Below, in pieces: positions 10,340 through 18,506 of a stretch of DNA of 19,234 nt (its first letter is position 1; each line of letters opens with the position of its first letter). The stretch is from Larix sibirica (Eukaryota; Streptophyta; Pinopsida; Pinales; Pinaceae), in contig NWUY0300037160.1 in the NCBI GenBank assembly GCA_004151065.3, positions 25,451 to 44,684 of the forward strand, read 5' to 3'. The position numbers were made by a program, and so were the translations under genes. The notes below the pieces were generated by a model. That model was not told the DNA's origin and ran no database searches. It saw only the letters and a program-made list of their open reading frames with translations.

Positions 10340-10920
10340 TGATTTCAGCGATGGGGCCTTTGAGCTTGATAATGGACCAAATATAATAAGTTTTTCTAAT
10401 CCTTACTTAATAAGTTATTCTAATGACTTTTCTCTTGCATTATAAGTAGCAAGAGAGAAGAATAAAACACAACTCCATAAATAAACTGATCAACCTTTTG
10501 GGCTAATTGGTGTTAGATTTAGGTTTCTCCAAAAGTGTTTTCACCAAGCTAGTAGAGTGATTTGTTGGCTCAATTTTAGACCAGAGTCTACACTAGTGTC
10601 CAAAAAAGGGGGTCTGTTGTAGTCTAAGCATTGGCCTTTTCAATCCCCATGAAGAGGAAGGTACCACCTGAACAACTATGTTGATATTAAAGCTTGTACA
10701 AAGATCACACAGTCTGACTATCATTATTGACACCCAATTCATTACCCATACCCATACTCCCAAATTAACTATTATGCAATAATTAATCCATCAAATTGCC
10801 ACCAATTGATGCAGGAGGGATCAACAAAACCAATCCAACCCGCTTATCCAGGATTAATCTGGTTCCAAATTTAGTAGAACCTCCAACTTAGCAGAAACAA
10901 CTAAGTCTTTCTTTCGCAAC
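10340..10920. other. Sequence without a recognised gene
   Basis: There is no domain or clear repeat. Base composition shifts towards more C from about 10,620 onwards, ahead of the CpG-rich block. Confidence 0.4.
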
Positions 10921-10983
10921 GGTCGTTGAAGGGCAAACATCAAACTGGCGGTGAGCTGGATTTCATAAACCTTTCGGGTCTAA

Positions 10984-11037
10984 CCTTCCCGCAATCACCT
11001 TCCGCAATTACTCTTCCGCAATGACCCTTCCGCAATA
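10984..11037 (+). repeat. Four tandem units of a ~14-bp motif (TTCCGCAAT core)
   Basis: The CGCAAT core begins at 10990, 11003, 11017 and 11031, spaced 13-14 bp, each preceded by CTTCC or CTTCCC. A single similar CTTCCGCAAT lies far away near 17529. Confidence 0.85.
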
Positions 11038-11326
11038 CTTTGGACCGTCGAATCAGACACCTTAGGGTACATTTGATAGCAATTTCACGTCCGTATTTTC
11101 CATTAACCCCCAAGCTCTTTCTCCGGTAAAATCCTTTCTCCGTCATCGATCACTTTGGCGACTTCCTCGTCCGTTGATCTAGGATCATTGAGGGACGTTC
11201 ACTTTGGGATTTCGGAGCTCTATCTCCCACGCAAGTTCACCCAACGAAATCCTTCGTGGGCCGTCGATCTCCTTGCTTTGATCTGGATCGTCCAACCTCT
11301 GTCAAACTCAATTGCTGCGACTATGC

Positions 11327-11356
11327 GTTGATTGATCAGAGAATCGATCAATCAAC
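11327..11356. repeat. Perfect hairpin, 11-bp stem and 8-base loop
   Basis: GTTGATTGATC at 11327-11337 pairs exactly with GATCAATCAAC at 11346-11356. Confidence 0.9.
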
Positions 11357-11399
11357 CTCAACCGACCTTCACTGGACTTGATCTCCTTCATTGGATTTG

Positions 11400-12114
11400 A
11401 TCATCATCGCCATAGTTTCACCTCTGCATATTCGTATATGTAGAGCATTGATCCTTTTAGTGATCGATGACACAATGGTTTACAAGCTATCCCTTACAAA
11501 ACAAAATACCTTCGATCATTCGACAAGTGTTCAACCTGTCAATTACTTCATGAGCTTACACACAGAGATCAGTCAAACATCCTTTGTAAACATCCAATTA
11601 TCTAAAACCCCAATTTCAGGTTGTTCATACACACATAGTAATTCAACATTAACAAGTATTCAGACTGTTAGCATCTCATAAGTCACACACAGACAATTGC
11701 TTCCCTATCACAGTTCAGACATACACACAGAGAATTATTCTCTTATCATAATTCAGACATGAATTCACCCATTGATACAGAAATATACATAACTATCTTT
11801 CTTCATTCAATCATGAGAAACCTGTACATTCACATTGCCTCAGAACCTCTGTTCTGATCTTCTTAGGCCTGATACAAACATGCTCATCTCTCTTGGCCAG
11901 ATTTACATTGTTTGGCCACACTCTTTGCCTCGTAGGCTTACACAATATATACAGCAGGATTCTGAAACCAATTCTAGTTCAAATCCAATAAACTCTCAAC
12001 ACACTCCTACATTTTATCAACTGAAATCTAATATTAGCAAACACTCTTATCCTATCTCTATGTCTCACCAAAACAAACATCGAATGCTCCCACTATGGCG
12101 AGTACTTGGTTTCA
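11400..12114. other. C/A-rich tract upstream of the gag remnant, no gene recognised
   Basis: The + strand is markedly rich in CA, ACACA and TTCA steps. Frames at 11391-11681 and 11835-12137 (+) are Thr/Ser/Pro-rich by composition and show no domain. The position directly before the gag remnant fits an LTR or leader, but no matching second LTR was found. Confidence 0.35.
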
Positions 12115-12160
12115 TGACTCACACTTTGACTCAATGACTCATCATTCACCTAATGACTCA
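12115..12160 (+). promoter_or_regulatory. Cluster of four TGACTCA boxes
   Basis: TGACTCA occurs at 12115-12121, 12127-12133, 12135-12141 and 12154-12160, all in the same orientation. TGACTCA is the classic GCN4/AP-1-type bZIP site. In plants GCN4-like boxes are known in storage-protein and some retroelement promoters. A further CTGTGACTCA lies near 12427. Whether this acts as an enhancer is inference. It lies about 0.1 kb upstream of the gag remnant. Confidence 0.5.
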
Positions 12161-12228
12161 TCATCTATCTAGAATCACACTTAAAACATGATATTATTTA
12201 CAATATTTCATCAAAGACCTCTGCTTAG

Positions 12229-13935
12229 GCAAATGTCAAGACCCAAAGGTCTGACCAAACATTGGACTTGGATGGAAAGCAGGATGCTCCTGCATCAGCC
12301 TAAAAGATACTCAACAAGAACAACCTCTCAAGCACTTGTTTTCACCCAATCCCAGAACCTGAGAGATTTTATAGAAGAAGGGTTAACTTGTTAAACTGTG
12401 ACCCAATGAATTCAAATGATTAAAACTGTGACTCAATAGAAGATATCCAGCATTTATTTGAAAGTGACCAAGGGTTTTTAAGTCCAAATAATATGGTTGA
12501 TCCATGGTTTGCTGAGATTTTTAAACCTTTTGATTTCACAGCTATTAATGGATATCCTCATAATATTCCTAGGAAATGTGTAGACAAGCAACCCATGTTT
12601 AAAGGAAATAATGTTGTATCTGCCCATGATCACTGGAATGCTTTCAAAAGTTTGATCACAAGGAACGGTGTTAGGCATATAGATGTACATCTGAAACTAT
12701 TTGTGTTGTCCTTGTAGCAAGATGCCATGGAATGGTTTTCGAATTTGCTTGATAACAGTATTAGACTATGAGTTTCAAGAGTTAGTTAGAAAATACTTTC
12801 TTTGAGAAATGGAGAGAGAAAAGGGATAATAGATATTTACTGGTAGCCTTGAGTATAATGCAAAAAGAAACAAAAATGAAATAATAGAAGAATTCAACAA
12901 AAGATTTAACCAAATAGTCCAAAGGTTACATACTAACATTAAACCCCAACAGTTGTTATTGGTGTTATTATCTTGATTCGTTTGACAGAGAGTTGGGTTT
13001 TCGAATCAGGGATAAGATCCTCAAAATGTTAACGCAACCAGGATAAAGCAATAAAAATTGAAAAGAATACGGTAGCAGTTGGCAAGTCCAATTTGGTTGG
13101 TTTTACTAGAGCACATACTTCTAAAGCAGAGCATAAGGCAAGAGCTACACAATGTGCATACAGTTGATCCTGCCCCAGAACCAATAGTAACAATGGCTGA
13201 AGGTGTGAAAGAGTTACAAGCTTCTTTTTCTAATCTCCAAGCTTCTATATCTGGAATACAAAATAGGGTAGTTAGAATGGAAAAATACAACAAAATCAGC
13301 TTCATAATAGAAGAGGTTTTGAAAGAAATAGGGGTCAGAATGAGCAAACAATCCTGGTCGCTTTGAAGTTTGAACACAACCAATATGGTGGATGTAGAAG
13401 ATTGCCCATGGTGTAAATGTTGTCAAGATTTTCGTGATGAGTCTACATGCTTTGAATTTCAAAAGTTGGCTTAATAGGGTATTTTTTTAGCTCAAGATGA
13501 TCAGAATTAGTCAAACCCCTTGACTTTTGTAAATTACTTTATCTGTATAACAGAAGGGAAGACAATCAACATCTCAGATGAAGAGTTTCAACAGATTAAA
13601 CAAAGTAGCATCGACTCTAAAAGGATAAAGAGAATGAGTGGACCAAAACCAACTAGGAAGGAAATTTTGGATAAGGGTTGGCAAGTTTGTGAGCATAAAG
13701 TTTTGGGGAAGCAACAAAACAGTGATATAAATCCTCACATTTTCCAAAAGTTTTGGGGACGAGGAAATGTGGATACAACAGTTGGGGCTGCCTGCGGATC
13801 TTCTTCAATAATGAAAACAGATAGGAGAGTTGAGATTTGAACATTGATATAGCAAATGAATTAGCTAAGATGAAAATTGTTGTACCTTTTCAATATTAAT
13901 AAAGATTCCCTCTCAATTGATAATGTGACTTCTTG
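12229..13935 (+). pseudogene. Ty3/Gypsy-like gag pseudogene (Retrotrans_gag remnant)
   Basis: Collinear pieces of a plant retroelement Gag are readable across several frames. First comes an N-terminal part with RSDQTLDLDG and QDAPAS (12237-12297), then WFAEIFKPFDFTAINGYP (near 12505-12560). The capsid-type core follows: VRHIDVHLKLFVLSL, AMEWFSNL and FEKWREKRDNRYLLVALS, then EEFNKRFNQIVQRL and YLDSFDRELGFRIRDK. The A-x-E-W-F and F-N-K-R-F patterns fit the Retrotrans_gag family. After a linker comes a Cys-rich patch (CPWCKCC) near 13405, then a basic stretch with GPKPTRKEILDKGW and WGRGNVDTTVGAACGSSS. In-frame stops (12301, about 12421, 12715, 12769 and others) and several frameshifts rule out function. 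No protease, reverse transcriptase or integrase follows. Family assignment rests on pattern recognition. Confidence 0.78.
12237..12297 (+). repeat. 61-bp block duplicated at 15414-15474, left copy
   Basis: The two blocks differ at three of 61 positions. The block encodes part of the gag N-terminus. It also contains two small perfect stems: AGACC/GGTCT and GATGC/GCATC. Confidence 0.95.
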
Positions 13936-14047
13936 GTAGTATCTTCATCCCTATTGCATGATACCTTTTTGGCTCAAATAAAACCACAAAATTAATATTC
14001 ATAAGAACGAACTTACAAAAATCAGGTGTAACCTGTAAAAGATTGTA

Positions 14048-14088
14048 CTAATACGCAACTAAATTTTTTGCTGACTGAACTTCATAAT
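14048..14088 (-). other. Candidate terminal exon, unidentified gene
   Basis: On the - strand a CCTTTGCAG acceptor precedes 14088. Read in the phase left by the candidate exon at 14411-14513, the next codons give DYEVQSAKNLVAY and then a TAG stop at 14048-14050. The intervening intron would be 322 nt. Phase match and splice signals are seen; that the two pieces are really joined is inference. The segment is short, so a chance match is quite possible. Confidence 0.2.
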
Positions 14089-14410
14089 CTGCAAAGGATA
14101 CTACAAATGTGAGCCATCTGTGTTGCCATTGAATGATAGCTTTTCATGTACCATACAAATTACAAAGCTACCAACTGATGCCTGGTTTAAATGCACTTAA
14201 GCCAATTATGAGAGCATATAAAATAGAAAATGCATTTATCTTATCCAATAGATAAGTAAATACTAAAATGAACAATTAAATTTCTTACTTAACTGCTATC
14301 ACATAAACCGTTTTCCATGCTAATCAATATAGTGCTGAATAATTACAGATACAAGGTTTTTAAAACAATTTACAACAATCCAGTTAAATTTGAATTAAAA
14401 GGACCAGTAC

Positions 14411-14513
14411 CTTCTTTCTCATGTTTGCAGGTATCCGAAATTACTTCAGCCTTGCATATAAGCTCTTCACCTGAGGGTAGAATGATAGACACCCTATCTT
14501 CTTGTTCATAATT
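14411..14513 (-). other. Candidate internal exon, unidentified gene
   Basis: On the - strand a strong acceptor (GATTTGTATTTTCAG) precedes 14513 and a usable donor (GAAG/GTACTG) follows 14411. The 103-nt segment enters in phase 0 and leaves in phase 1. It encodes NYEQEDRVSIILPSGEEL followed by ICKAEVISDTCKHEKE. The peptide is soluble, well mixed in composition and unlike the AT-driven chance frames nearby. Upstream, a GTAAGTTTGCAATG donor-like site at about 14582 would make a 69-nt intron, but only a very short exon could precede it in frame. I do not recognise the family. The + strand is also open here after a TTTGCAG acceptor-like site, so strand is not certain. It does not belong to the gene at the right end, which already terminates at 18507. 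Confidence 0.33.
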
Positions 14514-15154
14514 CTGAAAATACAAATCATCGCCAATGTTATCCACGTAAAAGGAAACCAACATATCATAGCATTGCAAACTTACAAACTTTAAAGTCTA
14601 TAATCAAAAATAATTATTGCAACATCTGAGATCCTATAGTTTTATTCCACACATGCATAAACAAAAGTTGGGTGTCTTTTACAATTCCTAAAATTACCTA
14701 CTTTTCACGACAATGCATCATAAAGAGGATAATCAACAAGATGAATTGATGTTCAATGGACTTGTTAGACCAGTTTGTGTATGGGGATTTTTGTCCATCT
14801 TTTTGGCTCAAAGATCAGGCTGAGTTTCAGTATTCAGAGTACAGATGTGATCAGTGCTGGGATGATATAAGTTGATGTCATGCTTTGCCTTTGATGATGC
14901 CATACCATGTGTCATATATTGCCATTCCATGCCTAAGGATGTTTTAATTTTTATGGACTGATGACTTAGGTTGATGATTGTATTTCAGATGACTTCATGC
15001 TACTTACAATGATTGATTCTGATAAACATAGTCAATATAGATGTTCAATAGGCTAGTACTTAGTAGAGATTTTTGTTTTATGCACATATCATTGGCTAAC
15101 AGCTCTTGGTCTTTACAGGGATTATAAATCTCCATTGGCTCCACCTATGACCTT
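14514..15154. other. Non-coding or unrecognised sequence
   Basis: Nothing with a recognisable domain. A GGTCTTTACAG acceptor-like string lies on the + strand near 15118, without a supported exon after it. Confidence 0.4.
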
Positions 15155-15199
15155 CTATCCATCTCCATACCACTCTATCCATCTCCATACCACTCTATG
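15155..15199 (+). repeat. 20-bp tandem duplication, two copies plus a partial
   Basis: CTATCCATCTCCATACCACT occurs at 15155-15174 and 15175-15194 without mismatch, then CTATG begins a third unit. Confidence 0.97.
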
Positions 15200-15411
15200 T
15201 CCCCTTCACCATGAAGGCCTCCCTATTCTCCTTGTGTCTCGGGCATGCTTGTGTTGTGATGAATCCTACGATGGTTCAAGAGGCTCACCTATAAAACACT
15301 GGAGCTAACTGGTTACTAAATAGGAAGAGTTGTCATTGAGCAATGCTCTCCCTAGACCTAAAACAAGTCTCCCTATGCTATGTATCCTTGAAATTGGTTA
15401 GTGGTTGGAAG

Positions 15412-15413
15412 NN
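15412..15413. other. Two ambiguous bases at the edge of a repeat copy
   Basis: NN directly abuts the first base of the second copy of the 61-bp gag block. It is a likely contig join. Confidence 0.9.
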
Positions 15414-15474
15414 CAAGACCCTAAGGTCTGACCAAACATTGGATTTGGATGGAGAGCAGGATGCTCCTGCATCA
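15414..15474 (+). pseudogene. Second, isolated fragment of the gag N-terminus
   Basis: This 61-bp block is 58/61 identical to 12237-12297 in the same orientation, and translates to RSDQTLDLDG and QDAPAS in the same way. Similarity stops at ATCA (15474) and begins directly after the NN, so no further gag sequence is present on either side. It may be a remnant of another copy of the same element, a short local duplication, or an artefact of the join. Confidence 0.7.
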
Positions 15475-15659
15475 CCAACATCAATGTATTTAGTGATAAA
15501 AATATGAAGAGTTTCATAAACCTATGCAAGAAAGGAAATACCAATAGAATCTAAAACAAAAGAAATAACAATGGCACTCACACACAGTACAAAGATATTT
15601 ATCCTAGATCATATCGTTAACCAATAAAATCAATTTAAATGAGATCTTCTCCTCTCTCT

Positions 15660-15715
15660 ATCTCATTGTATTATCTTCACTGTTTACATCTCATTGTATT
15701 ATCTTCACTGTTTAC
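15660..15715 (+). repeat. 28-bp perfect tandem duplication
   Basis: Units 15660-15687 and 15688-15715 are identical, each starting ATCTCATTG and ending CTGTTTAC. A young event is likely. Confidence 0.97.
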
Positions 15716-16452
15716 AATACAATATTACGACATCCAAAACCCTTATGCATTAACCTAGATTATATTACAACCCTAATTCCTTAACCCTAATTAATTATAC
15801 CAAGATAAAGAAAGGAGTGGCTCTTAGTTAGGTTAGATTTCCTAGTTAAGGGTTTCCAAATTAAATCTTCATATATAATGTGTGAGTGCATAACATATTT
15901 GTAATACTCTCTCGATAGGGTTTTGCATATATATGTACTAATTTATGAACAAAGTATCAACAAAGTATCGAATCTTCTTAGATAAACAATTTGTTTGCAT
16001 AACCCATGTTCACCATGTTCACAATGCTCTCTCGATAAGGCCGTCAAAGAGATGGTCAAAGTTCCATTGATATGTCATGTAATGATTCTGTCCTCACATC
16101 TCAATATGGTCAAAGTTCCCAAAAACTGTGTAATCATTACACCTCATGCTGTGATATTTATCTTTTCCCCTATATTGGAAGCAACAACAACATAATATAT
16201 CTTTTTAATATAACAATTGTAATGCATTTAATGCTTAGATTATATATGGTTATTTTCTTGAATATACCCAACATAGTAATATGATTATGCAATATTGAAT
16301 ACCATAAAAAAAGTTTACAAAATATTCCAAATTTTAAAGCTAATATTATTTTCAATGAGTGGAGGCAGGTGTGGAGTCTTTGTGTCTGTGAGGGAAGGTT
16401 TTTGACTTCATTTTAAAAGATGATTTTTAAAAATATGAATCCAAATTACTTC
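15716..16452. other. AT-rich sequence, no gene recognised
   Basis: Minor repeats only: ATGGTCAAAGTTCC occurs twice (near 16050 and 16106), and CTCTCTCGATA twice (near 15907 and 16025). The open frames here are short and motif-free. Confidence 0.45.
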
Positions 16453-16470
16453 ATTTGCAATATTGCAAAT
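16453..16470. repeat. 18-bp perfect palindrome
   Basis: ATTTGCAATATTGCAAAT is its own exact reverse complement. It lies seven bases from the hairpin at 16477-16495. Confidence 0.95.
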
Positions 16471-16476
16471 TTTTTT

Positions 16477-16495
16477 AAATGGTGGCTCACCATTT
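16477..16495. repeat. Perfect hairpin, 8-bp stem and 3-base loop
   Basis: AAATGGTG and CACCATTT pair exactly around GCT. Confidence 0.92.
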
Positions 16496-16500
16496 GTTAG

Positions 16501-16582
16501 AAGGTTAGTTTACAGGGAGATCAATACCTGATATTTCAAATAAGGCTAGTCTACAGGGAGACCGACATCTGATATTTCAAAT
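16501..16582 (+). repeat. 41-bp tandem duplication
   Basis: Units 16501-16541 and 16542-16582 share ACAGGGAGA and CTGATATTTCAAAT at fixed spacing. They differ at about six positions. Confidence 0.93.
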
Positions 16583-16707
16583 AGAGAATCAAGATATGAC
16601 CAGAATACAATCATTATAATAGGGACTAAGCAAGAGCATCATATCACTTACAATAATTGAACCTGGGTAAGGAGAGCAACAATCATTCCTCCCACGCACC
16701 TAACTTA

Positions 16708-16797
16708 TTAAATAAATTTTCATCACAATCATACCCAATCAATCATACCCTCGTACACTCATGTTAAATAAATTTTCATCACAATCATACCCTCGTG
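16708..16797 (+). repeat. 56-bp direct duplication (second copy partial)
   Basis: The stretch starting TTAAATAAATTTTCATCACA at 16708 recurs at 16764 with about 29 identical bases. CATACCCTCGT also occurs in both areas. Confidence 0.88.
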
Positions 16798-16844
16798 CCA
16801 TCCAGACATCCAGAGAACGTGCCATATACCATAGAAAGTGTCGA

Positions 16845-16950
16845 CATCCAATGGTTTCAAGCTGTTCATCAAACTTCGGAAATATAAAGGAAGTCAGCAT
16901 CCAGTGGTTTCAAGCTCTTAATCATCAAATAACGTCGGAAAAAATAAAGA
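16845..16950 (+). repeat. 53-bp imperfect tandem duplication
   Basis: CATCCAATGGTTTCAAGCT at 16845 and CATCCAGTGGTTTCAAGCT at 16898 are each followed by a TCATCAAA and TCGGAAA sequence with matching spacing. A 99-codon + frame runs through this area (16761-17060), but the repeat explains its apparent internal similarity and no domain is visible. Confidence 0.82.
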
Positions 16951-17193
16951 ATGAAAAAGTCACAGGTGGTTGCACCCGACCACCTGGTCTTAACAACATA
17001 ATATCTTTTGACTTTATTACTTCGGAAGGCATATTCAACAGAGTAAGAGATTTAGGGTAGATATATCAAAAAGGTCCTGGACCATTATCGGTTACCCTTG
17101 TTGACCATTCCCAGTCACTCTTCTTGTACCATCGTTGGTTTTGGAAATATTATTCTCTTTTCACCTTCAAACCCACAAGGTACCAGTACCACC

Positions 17194-17331
17194 ATCTGTT
17201 ACTTTAAAGGACAACATTAGACTTAAAGAGAACATTGGACCAATATGAAGATTAGTTAAAGTACCCTCTGTTACTTCAAAGGAGAACAATGGACCAAATA
17301 TGAAGATGAGTTATTTCAAGAGGTTGTAAAT
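17194..17331 (+). repeat. 72-bp-spaced imperfect tandem duplication
   Basis: TCTGTTACTTTAAAGGA at about 17195 recurs as TCTGTTACTTCAAAGGA at about 17267. Each is followed by GAACA(T/A)TGGACCAA and ATATGAAGAT. The first unit carries an extra copy of the AACATT segment. Confidence 0.82.
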
Positions 17332-17714
17332 CCATCTTGATGCAGGGACATTCCAGCTTGTTTGTGTCCAAGGCAATGGAGTATTGGATCCAGAAGACAA
17401 TAATATTCGGGCTTAAGAGAAAACAATAAGGCCATTGATGTCCAATTCAATTTCTGCCATTCAACACATCCCTTTAAAGGAAGGCCGCATTAGAGAGAAG
17501 CGGAGCATTAGAAGCTTCTCTACTAAACTTCCGCAATATTGGATATTTATTTGAATTCAAGATATACATTCTCGATTTCTCGATCTTTGCAATCTCAAAA
17601 TGTATATTAGACCCGGATTTTGATGGCTTTGGTTAGTATTCATATTCGATGTAACCAATGTATCAATACAATTCAATGCAATGTTACATAAACACAAAGA
17701 ATCTCCAACGCCAA
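17332..17714. other. Unassigned sequence between tandem duplications
   Basis: No gene recognised. It holds a GAGAAGC/GCTTCTC stem near 17495-17521 and a lone CTTCCGCAAT near 17529. On the - strand an AATAAA-type hexamer falls near 17546, which might be a distal poly(A) signal for the gene ending at 18507, but it is almost 1 kb past the stop. Confidence 0.3.
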
Positions 17715-17830
17715 CCCAGGCTGTAGAATGCACCAAACTTCTCTTGAAAAACAAACATAACCAATACAAAAGTTATATAAGTGATGCTGACATAATGACA
17801 CACTTATTAGCTACCATTAATGCCCTTGGA

Positions 17831-17951
17831 TTAATATAACTGCATGAGATAATTTCATAACCAATGAACTAGCTGTCTGGCAGAACATTGTTTGTTTGAT
17901 TAATATAACTGAATGATATAATTTCATAACCAATGAACTAGCTGTCTGGCA
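17831..17951 (+). repeat. 69-bp tandem duplication nested in unit A
   Basis: TTAATATAACTG begins at 17831 and at 17900. The 52 bases to GCTGTCTGGCA match at a constant 69-bp offset. Unit B has only one such copy, so this event came after, or was not shared by, the larger duplication. Confidence 0.93.
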
Positions 17952-18231
17952 AATGTATTAGAAATTGCCTTCACTGACAAACTACTTGAAGGTGTAGTGT
18001 AATAGTTGTATTATGAGGATACTGAAATTGTATAGTATCAAATCATTACATCTATATGATCTTGTTAGATATATGTACAAAGTTACCCAGGCTGTAGAGT
18101 GCATTTAGCTTCTCTCCGTGCAATTAATGAATAAGAATATGGCAAAAAGTACAAGATGAATAATCTGAGAGATTGTAGATTGTGACAAAATAACACATTT
18201 ATCGGCCACCGTTAGCATCCTTGGCAGGCAT

Positions 18232-18274
18232 ACACATAAGATAGCACTTGGTAGGCTACCCATAAGATAGCACA
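18232..18274 (+). repeat. 26-bp-spaced short direct repeat in unit B
   Basis: CATAAGATAGCAC occurs at 18235 and 18261, with GGTAGGCTAC between. This segment is absent from unit A and accounts for part of the length difference. Confidence 0.85.
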
Positions 18275-18506
18275 CATTGTTTGTTTGATTATTATAAATG
18301 CATGATATAATTACATAACAAATGAACTAGCTGTCTGGCAGATGTATTGGAAATTGCCTTCACTGACCAACAACTTAAAGGTGTAGTGTAATAATTGTAT
18401 TATGAAGATGCTGAAATAGCGTCTTATGGAAACAATAAAAATACATACATATGATCTTGTTGCATATATGTACAAAGTGATTTCTGCAGACAAATCACAA
18501 AATATG

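Larger units (their letters stand above)
10921..11400. promoter_or_regulatory. CpG-rich block in CpG-poor surroundings, possible promoter or LTR segment
   Basis: I count about thirty CpG dinucleotides in these 480 bases, against only a handful in stretches of the same length such as 2101-2700. The block has phrases such as GGACCGTCGA, GTCCGTTGATC and GGCCGTCGATC, a 14-bp tandem motif and a perfect hairpin. A 68-codon - strand frame at 10940-11146 is rich in Arg, Lys and Gly and contains GRVIAEGDCGKV, which is simply the translated 14-bp repeat. The block may be part of an LTR or leader of the gag-bearing element that follows on the + strand, or an unrelated unmethylated regulatory region. I infer this from composition only. 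Confidence 0.45.
17715..18479 (-). repeat. Tandem duplication of ~370-395 bp in the 3' flank of the right-end gene
   Basis: Unit A (17715-18084) and unit B (18085-18479) both begin ACCCAGGCTGTAGA and both end near GATATATGTACAAAGT or GCATATATGTACAAAGT. Matching landmarks include GAACTAGCTGTCTGGCA (offset 389), GAAATTGCCTTCACTGAC and GGTGTAGTGTAATA. Unit B ends about 27 bases downstream of the stop codon of the - strand exon, so if the gene has a long 3' untranslated region the duplication lies inside it. Confidence 0.92.

Noticed and set aside
13021-13383. A 120-codon - strand open frame
   Set aside because: It lies antisense to the gag remnant, whose + strand peptide explains the open sequence.
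14317-14511. The + strand frame opposite the candidate exon, following a TTTGCAG acceptor-like site
   Set aside because: Its Ser/Leu-rich peptide looks like an antisense product of the more protein-like - strand reading, but strand remains unproven.
12237-15474. The two 61-bp blocks as very short LTRs (one starts TG and both end CA) flanking the gag remnant
   Set aside because: The block is itself coding in the gag frame, no primer-binding site or polypurine tract adjoins it, and 61 bp is far below usual LTR length.
16761-17060. A 99-codon + strand open frame as a gene
   Set aside because: Its internal similarity is due to the 53- and 56-bp duplications, and no domain or splice signals support it.
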